Part shown: one piece after another, positions 25,782-34,049 of the stretch
Numbering within the stretch: the stretch's first letter is position 1
How the letters are laid out: each line of letters starts with the position of its first letter
Assembly (NCBI RefSeq): GCF_900129845.1
Contig: NZ_FQXB01000002.1
Span: 1 to 64,000, forward strand
Direction: 5' to 3'
Origin: Cognatiyoonia sediminum
GTDB lineage: Bacteria; Pseudomonadota; Alphaproteobacteria; Rhodobacterales; Rhodobacteraceae
DNA: 64,000 nucleotides
Notes under the pieces: generated by a model
The model's input: only the letters and a program-made list of their open reading frames with translations
Told to the model about the DNA's origin: nothing
Database searches by the model: none
Position numbers and translations under genes: made by a program

Positions 25782-26138
25782 TTATCGCGTGGGCGAATCC
25801 AGCAGGGCAAGGATTTCGTCGCCCTCTGCGGATGCTTTGGCTTTTTTCAGTTCATCCACTTCTTTGCGCAGCTGATCTGCTTCGCGCGCCTTTGCGCGGC
25901 CATCGGAGCGCAAACGATGCTCACGCACCCATTCCCAAAGGAACCCAATCAAGAGCCCGACGCCGACGCTCAACATGATCACGACAAACAAAGGAAGTTC
26001 AATGGTGGGCGAGATGGAAAGGAAATCTGCGAATGCAGTCGGCATTGCTTTTACGGTGACAAATTCGCGGTTCGCGATCCCAACAAAGATCAAACAAAGC
26101 CCGACAATGGCCCAGAAGCCGTAACGAATAGCTTTCAT
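25782..26138 (-). CDS. lapA: LapA-domain inner-membrane protein
   Basis: 118 residues. Two membrane helices (YGFWAIVGLCLIFVGIANR and LPLFVVIMLSVGVGLLIGFL), EWVREHRLR and a C-terminal coiled segment (DQLRKEVDELKKAKASAEGD) fit the LapA family. In E. coli LapA works with LapB in regulating lipopolysaccharide synthesis; in Roseobacter genomes the gene normally follows ihfB, as here. The separate role in this order is not established. Confidence 0.85.
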   Translation of the reverse strand: MKAIRYGFWAIVGLCLIFVGIANREFVTVKAMPTAFADFLSISPTIELPLFVVIMLSVGVGLLIGFLWEWVREHRLRSDGRAKAREADQLRKEVDELKKAKASAEGDEILALLDSPTR

Positions 26139-26150
26139 TTCTAGTTTACC

Positions 26151-26432
26151 TCAGCCGCCGTTGAGGCGGTCACGCAAGAGTTTGCCCGTCTTAAAGAACG
26201 GAACGTGCTTTTCTTCAACACTGACAGATTCACCAGTGCGCGGATTTCTTCCTACACGAGCATCGCGCTTCTTCACCGAGAAGGCTCCGAAGCCTCTGAG
26301 CTCAACACGATGACCTTTGGCCATAGCGCCGGTTATCTCATCAAAAACGGTGTTCACGATACGCTCAACGTCGCGCTGATAAAGATGTGGGTTTTCGTCA
26401 GCGAGTTTCTGGATCAATTCAGAGCGGATCAT
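26151..26432 (-). CDS. ihfB: integration host factor beta subunit
   Basis: 93 residues from ATG 26432, preceded by a GGGGGG run; a 44-codon upstream extension is open but is not IHF. Motifs are [37 protein letters not shown] and the DNA-binding RNPRTGES with the tip Pro. IHF bends DNA as an alpha/beta heterodimer. The upstream 450 bases hold no intact gene: only the divergent promoters and the TTCACA array. Confidence 0.96.
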   Translation of the reverse strand: MIRSELIQKLADENPHLYQRDVERIVNTVFDEITGAMAKGHRVELRGFGAFSVKKRDARVGRNPRTGESVSVEEKHVPFFKTGKLLRDRLNGG

Positions 26433-26712
26433 GTGATAGCCCCCCAAAGGCGAGTAAGTCTTTTTCCAGCCGGCAGAGCTGCTTTCGTAAAGACTATAGC
26501 CAAAAATTTTCATCGCGAAACAAGATGGTGGCACGAAACATCGAAAAAAGTGACGATTTGTCAATCTTTTGGCCGGTCAGAACGGATTCGCCTTTCGATG
26601 GGCTAAGGCAAGTGCCCTTCATTTTCTTGCCGCCAGAAACCTGATTGATCTGATTCGTAACCAAATAAAAATCGCGAGTGTTACAAATAGCGTGATCAAA
26701 TTCGGCTATCCG

Positions 26713-26869
26713 TTCACAGGATTTCACACCCGATTCACGCGTCGCCCACGAAATTGCGAGCCATCGTTCACACGTGTTCACAGCTCTTGGAAACTTGTGA
26801 AGTTTCGTTGCGTCGAGGCCCTCAGACCTGCTTCACAACATCCAGACGAGCGATACCCGTTCGTTCACA
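26713..26869 (+). repeat. phased TTCACA box array upstream of a small exported-protein gene
   Basis: TTCACA occurs at 26713, 26723, 26767, 26777, 26832 and 26864, with TTCACG at 26734. Start-to-start steps are 10, 11, 33, 10, 55 and 32 bases, all near multiples of about 11. A reverse copy TGTGAA is at 26796-26801. The last box ends 17 bases before the ATG of the next gene, so at least part of the array is in its leader. The rest of the 453-base gap 26433-26885 shows no gene. Confidence 0.55.
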
Positions 26870-26885
26870 CACAAATGGAGCTACT

Positions 26886-27233
26886 ATGAAAAAAACCATC
26901 CTCGCGACAACAATCGCAATCCTCGCCGCTACTGCAGTTTCTGCACAAGACATGTTTGCACGTATGGAAGCAGACGTTGACCAGAACTCAAGCGTCATCG
27001 TTTTCGAACCTCTGACAGCATCTGCTGATGGCTACGTTGCAGTCTTCGACAACCACAAAGACGAAGTTGGCCGTCTGTTGGGCGTTGCATCTGTACGTGA
27101 AGGCGCAAACAGCGAAACACGCGTTGTTCTGGGTCACCCAGTACGTCAGGACGTCATCGCATTCCTGTTCACAGGTGATGACTTCATGAACCCAGACAAT
27201 GCTGTAGACAGCATCAAAATCGACGTCGAATAA
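26886..27233 (+). CDS. small exported protein, DUF7282-like
   Basis: 115 residues from ATG 26886 (GGAG at 26876). A signal peptide (MKKTILATTIAILAATAVSAQ) precedes a beta-rich domain with SSVIVFEPLTASADGYVAVF, GRLLGVASVREG and TRVVLGHPVRQDVIAFLF, which resembles DUF7282 repeats found in secreted proteins. Function unknown. It is a single-gene unit: the TTCACA array stands upstream and a 15-bp-stem terminator follows. Codon use is strongly biased towards optimal codons, so expression may be high. Confidence 0.8.
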   Translation: MKKTILATTIAILAATAVSAQDMFARMEADVDQNSSVIVFEPLTASADGYVAVFDNHKDEVGRLLGVASVREGANSETRVVLGHPVRQDVIAFLFTGDDFMNPDNAVDSIKIDVE

Positions 27234-27253
27234 TTCATTCGATCCGATACGAA

Positions 27254-27287
27254 AAAGAGAGGGCCGCTTTTGAGCGGCCCTCTCTTT
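27254..27287. terminator. bidirectional intrinsic terminator
   Basis: AAAGAGAGGGCCGCT (27254-27268) pairs perfectly with AGCGGCCCTCTCTTT (27273-27287) across loop TTTG, with T-rich ends on both strands. It lies between the convergent DUF7282-like gene and the msrB-like gene. Confidence 0.93.
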
Positions 27288-27293
27288 GTTTTG

Positions 27294-27812
27294 CTAAGCG
27301 GTGGCTTCGATGAAATCGAGCGATGCGCCGTTGATGCAATGCAGCGTGCGCCCATCCACTTTCAGAATGTGCCCCGTGTGGCTACCGCAGCGGCGGCAAT
27401 GGACTTCGATGATGACATCAAAGGGGGAGTTCCCGTCCGCCATAACGTTTGGCCCGTCTTGCGACATTAGTTGCGAATTGGGCTCTGACGCTGTGAAGAA
27501 AAGCCAGCCTTTGGCCAACGCGACTTTGGTGAATGAAGAGTAGTGCACAAGGTCGCATCCTCGGCAGCGGTATTCGCCTTCGCGCGCCTCGGCCCATGTG
27601 TCGCTGGAGAATGGCTTTTCGGTCTTTCCTTCACGCATGATGGGATAGGAATCGCCCAATAGTTCGCGCCATTCGGCATCGGTGCGTTGTACTTCATAAG
27701 TGAACGGGTCACGGCCCGCTGGCACATCGGCCGAAGCTGATTTGCTGGTAAGGGTGAGCGCTGTTGCGGCAACGGTGCCTGCCAACAACTCTCGTCTTTG
27801 GATTTTGGTCAT
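27294..27812 (-). CDS. msrB: exported MsrB-like methionine sulfoxide reductase
   Basis: 172 residues from ATG 27812 with a twin-arginine-like leader (MTKIQRRELLAGTVAATALT), so probably exported. The MsrB core is present: ETEK-like GKTEKPFSS, zinc Cys pairs YRCRGC and CRRCGSH, and the catalytic Cys in HCINGASLDF. The usual GWPSF is replaced by GWLFF, so substrate preference or activity may differ. MsrB reduces methionine-R-sulfoxide. It ends next to the bidirectional terminator and is convergent with the DUF7282-like gene. Confidence 0.82.
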   Translation of the reverse strand: MTKIQRRELLAGTVAATALTLTSKSASADVPAGRDPFTYEVQRTDAEWRELLGDSYPIMREGKTEKPFSSDTWAEAREGEYRCRGCDLVHYSSFTKVALAKGWLFFTASEPNSQLMSQDGPNVMADGNSPFDVIIEVHCRRCGSHTGHILKVDGRTLHCINGASLDFIEATA

Positions 27813-27967
27813 TGTTCTAGTCCTTGCTGACGTCGTGAGAGGAGAGAGTCTTCGCGATAAAGACGTCTGCAAGGTTAGCGGGTCGGTGGTAACGCCAGTT
27901 TCAACTTGCTGCGTTCTCACTGGGTATTGAAGTGGGCGTGAGGAGTTTATGGGTCACCAAGCAAACA

Positions 27968-27999
27968 AAAAAAGCCCCACAGACATCTGCGGGGCTTTT
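27968..27999 (-). terminator. intrinsic terminator of rpsA
   Basis: On the minus strand AAAAGCCCC and GGGGCTTTT arms (27991-27999 and 27970-27978) extend through GCAGA/TCTGT, followed by a T run. It lies 22 bases after the rpsA stop. Confidence 0.92.
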
Positions 28000-28021
28000 C
28001 TAATACTTAACCGAGAAAGAC

Positions 28022-29701
28022 TTACTCGTCGCCCTTCAACGCGGCACCGAGGATGTCGCCCAAGGATGCACCGGAGTCGGAGGAACCGTACTGTTCCACG
28101 GCTTCTTTCTCTTCCGCGATTTCGCGTGCCTTGATTGACAGACCCAGCTTGCGGGTCTTGCTGTCGATGTTGGTCACACGAACGTCGATCTTGTCACCAA
28201 CGCCGAAACGCTCAGGGCGCTGCTCAGCACGGTCGCGGCTAAGGTCAGAGCGGCGGATGAAGGACGTCATGCCTTCGTAAGCCACTTCGATGCCGCCGTC
28301 TTCGATCTTGGTCACTTCAACAGTGATGATCGAACCGCGCTTCACGCCACCAACAGCGTCTGCGAATGGGTCGCCGTCGAGCGCTTTGATGGAGAGCGAG
28401 ATACGCTCTTTTTCAACGTCGATTTCAGCAACTTTGGCTTTGACGATGTCACCCTTGCGGAAGTCGCCAATCACGTCTTCGCCACGGCCTTCCCAAGTCA
28501 GATCTGACAGGTGAACCATGCCGTCGATATCGCCTTCGAGGCCAACGAACAGACCGAATTCGGTGATGTTCTTAACTTCGCCTTCAACTTCAGTGCCTTC
28601 TGGGAATTGCTCAGCAAAGACTTCCCATGGGTTGCGCTGTGTCTGCTTGAGGCCAAGGGAGACGCGGCGCTTGGTGCCGTCGATTTCCAGAACCATGACT
28701 TCGACTTCTTGAGACGTAGACACGATCTTGCCTGGGTGGACGTTCTTCTTGGTCCAAGACATCTCAGACACGTGCACCAGACCTTCAACACCTGGCTCAA
28801 GCTCGACAAACGCACCGTAGTCGGTGATGTTTGTCACACGGCCCATGTGGACTGTGCCGAGAGCGTATTTGGTTGCAACCGTATCCCATGGGTCGGCTTG
28901 CAACTGCTTCATGCCAAGGCTGATGCGGTGTGTTTCTTTGTTGATCTTGATGACCTGAACTTTGATCGTTTCACCGATTGTCAGGATTTCAGATGGGTGG
29001 TTCACACGGCGCCACGCCATGTCTGTGACGTGGAGCAAGCCGTCTACGCCGCCCAAGTCAACGAATGCACCGTATTCGGTGATGTTCTTAACCACACCTT
29101 CGACGTCCTGACCTTCTGCCAGGTTGCCGATAACCTCTGCACGCTGTTCTGCACGAGACTCTTCAAGGATCGCGCGGCGGGAGACAACGATGTTGCCACG
29201 GCGGCGGTCCATTTTCAGGATCTGGAATGGCTGCTTGAGACCCATCAATGGGCCAGCGTCGCGCACCGGGCGGACGTCAACCTGAGAACCCGGCAAGAAC
29301 GCAACCGCGCCGCCAAGATCAACAGTGAAGCCGCCTTTAACCCGGCCAAAGATCGCGCCATCGACACGCTCTTCATCCGCATAGGCTTTTTCCAGACGAT
29401 CCCAAGCTTCTTCGCGGCGCGCCATCTCACGAGAGATAACCGCTTCGCCACGGGCGTTTTCTGCAGCGCGCAGATAAACTTCAACCTCGTCACCAACGGA
29501 TAGATCTGGGTCTTCGCCTGGGTTTGCAAATTCTTTTAGCTCAACGCGGCCTTCCATTTTGTAGCCTACGTCGATGATGGCTTGGCCCGCTTCAATTGCG
29601 ATGACTTTGCCTTTGACAACGCTACCTTCTTGCGGCGTGTCGATTTCGAAGCTTTCATTTAGGAGGGCTTCGAATTCCTCCATTGATACGTTTTCAGCCA
29701 T
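28022..29701 (-). CDS. rpsA: 30S ribosomal protein S1
   Basis: 559 residues with six S1 RNA-binding repeats, evenly spaced from residue 21 on. Repeats 3, 4 and 5 are the classic type (NITEYGAFVDLGGVDGLLH, NITDYGAFVELEPGVEGLVH, NITEFGLFVGLEGDIDGMVH). S1 binds mRNA on the small subunit and helps start weakly structured and SD-poor messages. Its own terminator is downstream. Upstream on the same strand lie a CAT-like gene and terminator, so cmk, usually directly before rpsA, is 2.2 kb away here. Confidence 0.98.
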   Translation of the reverse strand: MAENVSMEEFEALLNESFEIDTPQEGSVVKGKVIAIEAGQAIIDVGYKMEGRVELKEFANPGEDPDLSVGDEVEVYLRAAENARGEAVISREMARREEAWDRLEKAYADEERVDGAIFGRVKGGFTVDLGGAVAFLPGSQVDVRPVRDAGPLMGLKQPFQILKMDRRRGNIVVSRRAILEESRAEQRAEVIGNLAEGQDVEGVVKNITEYGAFVDLGGVDGLLHVTDMAWRRVNHPSEILTIGETIKVQVIKINKETHRISLGMKQLQADPWDTVATKYALGTVHMGRVTNITDYGAFVELEPGVEGLVHVSEMSWTKKNVHPGKIVSTSQEVEVMVLEIDGTKRRVSLGLKQTQRNPWEVFAEQFPEGTEVEGEVKNITEFGLFVGLEGDIDGMVHLSDLTWEGRGEDVIGDFRKGDIVKAKVAEIDVEKERISLSIKALDGDPFADAVGGVKRGSIITVEVTKIEDGGIEVAYEGMTSFIRRSDLSRDRAEQRPERFGVGDKIDVRVTNIDSKTRKLGLSIKAREIAEEKEAVEQYGSSDSGASLGDILGAALKGDE

Positions 29702-29793
29702 GTGGCGTTCGTTTCCTAACTTTTCGTTTTATACGGGCCGGGCGGTTGTCTCCGCCGGTCTTTGGGTTTCAATTGGTCGAGGCTTTGAAACAT

Positions 29794-29821
29794 AAAAACA
29801 GGGTTGGAAAATCCAACCCTG
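29794..29821 (-). terminator. intrinsic terminator downstream of the CAT-like gene
   Basis: CAGGGTTGGA (29799-29808) pairs exactly with TCCAACCCTG (29812-29821) over three bases, and on the minus strand TTTTT follows. It ends transcripts coming from 29912 before the rpsA promoter region. A second weaker hairpin (AGACA/TGTCT, GCCCGC/GCGGGC) lies between the gene and this terminator. Confidence 0.88.
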
Positions 29822-29911
29822 CTCGAGTCTCAGTGCCCGCGCCTGTCTCGACGCTTAGACAAGCGGGCGTATAGGCGGTATTTTCCAATGTGGCAAGGGG
29901 ATTGGGCGGCG

Positions 29912-30547
29912 TTATGCCGATATACTGTCGAGAGCTGTTTGCACATGTTCGAAGTACGTCCCGACATGTTCACCATCGACCAGCGCGTGATGTACTTCAA
30001 GCGTCATGGACATCCGCCAAATGCCATCGGGATCTTTAACGATTTTGCCCCAAGAGACACGCGGGATGCAGTCACCGGCGTGGGGCATTGCGTTGTTGAT
30101 CGAGGAATAATCTAGCCAAGGCATGCAAGACAGATATGCGAGGTCATCGCGCTGGCCGGTGTTCGGCGCAAGCGCTCCCTTGGATGCTTCCTCGATCAGC
30201 GCGCTGGAGATGCGGTCGAACTCGGCAAAACTGGGATGAAATGGCACGTAGCCATAAGCAAACCCGCCATCTTGTTTTGGCACCGTCATCGAAAGGTCGA
30301 TCGCATCGTGACGGACGACAATATCATCGCGAAACCGCATCTTGAGTTCGTCGACGGCATGTATCCCTGCGCCGATGGCATAGAGGCAAGCACGGTAAGG
30401 CGACGTGCCTTTCGGTTTCTGCACCGTCATGAGCTGGTTGACGTTGAGCCGTTTAGTGACTGCGAAATGCGGACGCTCGTAGGAGCGAAACAAGTCAAAC
30501 TGATCTTTTCTCGCCCAGTTTTCTTGGTCGATGATCACTTCCGCCAT
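29912..30547 (-). CDS. chloramphenicol acetyltransferase-like protein
   Basis: 211 residues from ATG 30547 (AAAGG seven bases upstream). The fold signature of the CAT family is visible: RKDQFDLFRSYERPHFAVT at the N-terminus, SPYRACLYAIGAGIHAVDEL, FRDDIVVRHDAID, and the catalytic HHALVDG histidine motif (HHxxxDG). CAT proteins acetylate chloramphenicol, but environmental homologues often have other or unknown acceptors, so resistance is not implied. Terminated at 29794-29821. It separates rpsA from cmk. Confidence 0.82.
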   Translation of the reverse strand: MAEVIIDQENWARKDQFDLFRSYERPHFAVTKRLNVNQLMTVQKPKGTSPYRACLYAIGAGIHAVDELKMRFRDDIVVRHDAIDLSMTVPKQDGGFAYGYVPFHPSFAEFDRISSALIEEASKGALAPNTGQRDDLAYLSCMPWLDYSSINNAMPHAGDCIPRVSWGKIVKDPDGIWRMSMTLEVHHALVDGEHVGTYFEHVQTALDSISA

Positions 30548-30729
30548 CGCGAGGCCTTTCATCCCTTTGTTCAAATTGGTCACCCAATGAGAACTTTCTA
30601 GCTCTTTTCACCCTTCCGTATGACACGTTCCTGAGTGAATGTGACACCTGAGAGCTGAGGCCAAATAGTCAAACTTTTGACCATATCTGCCTTTATGCCT
30701 CGGACAGGGAACTTTGTCGAAGGTGGGAA

Positions 30730-31287
30730 ATGACCGTTTCCGTGAATGAATGTCGCCGTGCGTGGCGAGCCACTGATCCATTATTGGACGTGTTTTGCTC
30801 TGACGAACATGCCCTCGTCGCGTTCGTCAAAAGCGCCTCAAAAGATGATTTGACTGTTTTTACGACGGTGCACGGACTGAAAGCTGAACTCGTCTTATTC
30901 GACGCGATACTTTCTCAACCAGAGCTCGACCGAAGTACAGCTCTCGCGATTTTCCATGCCTGCAATCCCGCCTTCTATGAGGGTGAGCTTTCAAATGGGA
31001 CGGCGGAGGCCGATCTGGCTCTCGACGAAGAGGACGCGATCGTAATCACGATCTTGGACAAGGCTCATCAAAGGATCACAAATGGGTCGCCAATGACAGC
31101 CATTTTTTCTGCGCCATGCTTGAACGAATGGAAGAAATTTCCACACGTTTCACCGCTCTACTTTAAACGCTGGCCGCTAGATCAGACGGCCCTGTCAGAG
31201 ACCGAGGGCCTCACACCGGAGCCAGCCGTTGATTATGACGACACGAAAATTAGGTTGAGTTTCGACGTCTGGAAACGCCGGCACTGA
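30730..31287 (+). CDS. hypothetical protein, DUF4274-like
   Basis: 185 residues, soluble. Residues about 25-80 resemble DUF4274 (HALVAFVKSASKDDLTVFTT, then DAILSQPELDRSTALAIFHA, where family members read I-x2-x2-C-D-x-x-TAL-x-IF). The C-terminal part (SPLYFKRWPLDQTALSETEG) is unassigned. It is alone on the plus strand between minus-strand genes. A palindrome GTCAAA-CT-TTTGAC at 30668-30681 lies about 50 bases before the start and could be an operator. Confidence 0.5.
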   Translation: MTVSVNECRRAWRATDPLLDVFCSDEHALVAFVKSASKDDLTVFTTVHGLKAELVLFDAILSQPELDRSTALAIFHACNPAFYEGELSNGTAEADLALDEEDAIVITILDKAHQRITNGSPMTAIFSAPCLNEWKKFPHVSPLYFKRWPLDQTALSETEGLTPEPAVDYDDTKIRLSFDVWKRRH

Positions 31288-31309
31288 ACTTAGAGTTCTT
31301 GCCCGCAAT

Positions 31310-31828
31310 CTAGCAACTCTTGCAAAAGATCGCGCTGCAAATCGACACTATCGCCCGCGCCAAATTGAGATCGCCCGCGCCAAATTGAGCCGCACCGCCT
31401 GAAAATAGGGTTCCGTAAGAATTGGCAATGTTCACGGTCTGGGCAATTCCGGAAATGAACTGATCCCGTTCGAGTTGCGCAAAGGGGTGGATATAGACCG
31501 CCCAAAGTCTCCCGTTGGCGAGCGCATATCTTGAATCCAATGCTGTATCAAAATTCGCCTGCAAAACCCGCTCCAACTCTTCTGGCGTCATACCTTCGGC
31601 CAAACGGATCGGGACCATGGCACGCATTCTATTGGCCACGATATCCGCGACGATCAGAACCGGGACGTCTTCGATGGTCATTTCGATCCCATTGGGCAGT
31701 GGGCGCGCATCAGGATCTAAGGCGAGCGCTATCTGAAACATCCTGTCAGGAGTCATCAAAGGCTCCCTCTCCTGCGCCGATAGAGCGATTGGCAAAGACA
31801 TCAGGCAGATGATCAAAAAACGGAACAT
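31310..31828 (-). CDS. exported hypothetical protein with frameshifted C-terminus
   Basis: 172 residues with a signal peptide (MFRFLIICLMSLPIALSAQ) and no recognised domain (LTPDRMFQIALALDP, VLIVADIVANRMRAMVPIRL, RYALANGRLW are readable). A 20-bp tandem duplication at 31351-31390 changes the frame in the last codons. As sequenced it ends with a Cys-rich tail. Without one copy the frame would read AAQFGAGDSVDLQRDLLQEL and stop at 31290, with a more natural helical end. So the gene may be damaged, or the duplication may be an assembly error. Located upstream of cmk. Confidence 0.6.
   Translation of the reverse strand: MFRFLIICLMSLPIALSAQEREPLMTPDRMFQIALALDPDARPLPNGIEMTIEDVPVLIVADIVANRMRAMVPIRLAEGMTPEELERVLQANFDTALDSRYALANGRLWAVYIHPFAQLERDQFISGIAQTVNIANSYGTLFSGGAAQFGAGDLNLARAIVSICSAIFCKSC
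31351..31390. repeat. 20-bp tandem duplication inside a coding sequence
   Basis: Two adjacent 20-mers starting TCGCCCGCGCC at 31351 and 31371 are identical except for the last base. Twenty is not a multiple of three, so the copy shifts the minus-strand reading frame. Confidence 0.9.
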
Positions 31829-31891
31829 GGGGTGTCCTCCTACCCTCAGCCTAGCGGGCTTTGGATCACGAGGCGAACCACGCTTTGGTGA

Positions 31892-32503
31892 CTAAGTCGA
31901 ACGCTTTGTTTCAATCGCAGCAATGGCAGCGGCGATTGCATCTTCGATACTCAGCTCAGAGGTATCGATCAGGATCGCGTCGTCGGCAGCAACCAAAGGC
32001 GCTGTTTCGCGTTCCCGATCTTGCTTGTCGCGGGCCTGCACATCAGCAAGAACACCTTCGAGAGTGACCTCTGCACCCCGCTGAAGCAATTCAGAATAGC
32101 GTCTTTGTGCGCGTACCTCGGGGCTCGCCGTCACAAAAAGCTTCGCCTCCGCATCCGGACAAATGACTGTTCCTATGTCGCGCCCGTCCAAGACCGCACC
32201 ACCATCGCGTTTTGCGAAGCTTTGTTGGAATGCCACGAGGGCCGCCCGGACTTCTGGGATTTTCGCCACATCACTCGCGGCCTTGGCCACCGTTTGCGTG
32301 CGCAATTCGGGGTTTTCGAGGTCTTTTGGCACTAGGCTTTTGGCTGCGTCGACCGCATGCGCACTTGCAAGGGTTTTTGCACCTACGGCACGATACAAAA
32401 GGCCAGTATCCAGATGCGCAAAGCCAAAATGCGCAGCAACGGCTTTGCTGACAGTGCCCTTCCCCGCGGCGGCAGGGCCATCAATCGCAACGGTGAACGA
32501 CAT
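31892..32503 (-). CDS. cmk: cytidylate kinase
   Basis: 203 residues. P-loop [30 protein letters not shown] and the nucleotide-binding RAQRRYSEL region identify a short-type CMP/dCMP kinase. It provides CDP and dCDP. It follows aroA with a 65-base gap on the same strand, the typical aroA-cmk order. Confidence 0.97.
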   Translation of the reverse strand: MSFTVAIDGPAAAGKGTVSKAVAAHFGFAHLDTGLLYRAVGAKTLASAHAVDAAKSLVPKDLENPELRTQTVAKAASDVAKIPEVRAALVAFQQSFAKRDGGAVLDGRDIGTVICPDAEAKLFVTASPEVRAQRRYSELLQRGAEVTLEGVLADVQARDKQDRERETAPLVAADDAILIDTSELSIEDAIAAAIAAIETKRST

Positions 32504-32568
32504 GAGAGCCTCCGATAAAGTTATCTGGCTTGCGTAGCGCGTCGCCCCGCAAAACGCTAGGGCATCCC

Positions 32569-33921
32569 TTAGCTATTGGCGCGTGTGATATTGGCGCCCA
32601 GACTGCCCATAAGGTCTTCGAAGATCGGGAACGATGTTGCGATGGGCGACCCATCATCCACCGTCATCGGCTTTTCGGTCGCCATCCCCATCACCATGAA
32701 CGCCATAGCAATGCGATGATCCAATTGACTGGCCACTCTTACGCCACCGGGGACATTCCCCTGTCCAAGGCCAGTGACTGTCCACCAGTCATCGCCCTCG
32801 TCGACGGTCACTCCAGCAGCCCGTAAGCCTTTCGCCATAGCGTCAATCCGGTCGCTCTCTTTCACGCGCAGCTCTTTGACGCCTTGCATGTCGGTCACGC
32901 CATCGGCAAAAGCTGCGACGACCGACAAAACGGGATACTCGTCGATCATGCTCGCGGCCCGGGCCGGAGGTACCGCTATGCCTTTAAGATTAGGCGAAAA
33001 CTTAGCGCGTAAATCTGCAACGGGTTCTCCACCTTCTTCGCGCATATTCTCATAAACGAGGTCCGCACCCATTTCTTGCAATGTGGTGAACAGACCCGCC
33101 CGCGTGGGGTTCAAGCCGATATTCGGCACCAACACATCCGACCCCGGGGTGATGATAGCCGCACAGACAGGAAACGCCGCAGAGGACGGATCACGAGGAA
33201 CTACAATCGTTTGCGGTTGCAACTCTGGTTGCCCTGTTAGAGTGATCCGACGCCCATCTTCATTCTCTTCGACGGAGAGTTCTGCACCGAAACCTTGCAA
33301 CATCCGCTCGGTATGATCGCGTGTGGCTTCTTTCTCGATCACGACCGTCTGCCCTGGTGCATTCAGACCGGCTAAAAGCACGGCAGATTTCACCTGAGCT
33401 GAAGGCACCGGTACCTCATAGACGACCGGCACAGGATCAGCGGCGCCCACTAAGGTCATCGGCAACCGCCCGCCCTCGCGCCCAAACGCTTGCGATCCAA
33501 ACAAGGCCAAAGGATCCGTCACACGCCCCATGGGACGCCCGTTCAGTGACGCATCGCCAGTATACGTCACCGTAATCGGCGTTGTTGCAGCTGCCCCCAT
33601 GATCAAGCGCACGCCAGTGCCGGAGTTCCCACAATCGATCACATGATCGGGTTCCATAAAACCGCCAACCCCAACACCGTGCACCGACCACTCGCCGCTG
33701 CCATGATCTGTCACCGTCGCCCCAAACGACCGCATCGCTTTGGCGGTATCGAGCACATCTTCGCCCTCTAGCAGACCCGTGATCCGCGTCTCGCCAACGG
33801 CCATCGCGCCAAGGATCAGCGATCGATGCGAAATAGATTTATCACCAGGCACATGAGCGTCACCTTTCAACGGTCCCGCTTTGCGAGACGTCATCGGAAT
33901 CGGGGTGCCATGACCAGACAT
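32569..33921 (-). CDS. aroA: 3-phosphoshikimate 1-carboxyvinyltransferase (EPSP synthase)
   Basis: 450 residues. [48 protein letters not shown], the catalytic [15 protein letters not shown] with Asp, and LRVKESDR are typical. It adds phosphoenolpyruvate to shikimate-3-phosphate for aromatic amino acids, feeding the trp genes here. The SNGTG loop reads GNSGTGVRL, and the glyphosate-site Gly/Ala type (class I or II) cannot be called by eye. First gene of the aroA-cmk pair. Confidence 0.97.
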   Translation of the reverse strand: MSGHGTPIPMTSRKAGPLKGDAHVPGDKSISHRSLILGAMAVGETRITGLLEGEDVLDTAKAMRSFGATVTDHGSGEWSVHGVGVGGFMEPDHVIDCGNSGTGVRLIMGAAATTPITVTYTGDASLNGRPMGRVTDPLALFGSQAFGREGGRLPMTLVGAADPVPVVYEVPVPSAQVKSAVLLAGLNAPGQTVVIEKEATRDHTERMLQGFGAELSVEENEDGRRITLTGQPELQPQTIVVPRDPSSAAFPVCAAIITPGSDVLVPNIGLNPTRAGLFTTLQEMGADLVYENMREEGGEPVADLRAKFSPNLKGIAVPPARAASMIDEYPVLSVVAAFADGVTDMQGVKELRVKESDRIDAMAKGLRAAGVTVDEGDDWWTVTGLGQGNVPGGVRVASQLDHRIAMAFMVMGMATEKPMTVDDGSPIATSFPIFEDLMGSLGANITRANS

Positions 33922-33989
33922 TCTGCGACCTTTCAGTGATTTGTCCGTCCTCTAGCCCAAAGCCCGCGAAGGGTCCATCGCCTCGCGTC

Positions 33990-34040
33990 TTTTGAGCCAA
34001 AATACTTCCGCCGGAGGCAAAATTCTCAACCAAGAATTTT
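33990..34040. repeat. GC-rich motif plus hairpin, possible dispersed Roseobacter intergenic element
   Basis: Between aroA and trmB, the CCGCCGGAGG core (34009-34018, preceded by AATACTT) is followed by AAAATTCT (34019-34026), loop CAACCA and AGAATTTT (34033-34040). I recall this CCGCCGGAGG-type sequence recurring between genes in Rhodobacteraceae, but only one copy is in this window. The hairpin may act as a weak terminator for trmB. Confidence 0.35.
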
Positions 34041-34049
34041 CTCCCCGCC

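Noticed and set aside
28511-29503. 330-codon plus-strand frame opposite rpsA
   Set aside because: It is an antisense shadow of the S1 gene; the minus-strand frame has clear S1 repeats and this frame has no recognisable protein features.
29912-30547. Chloramphenicol resistance gene
   Set aside because: The CAT fold motif is present, but chromosomal environmental homologues often have other acceptors, so resistance is not claimed.
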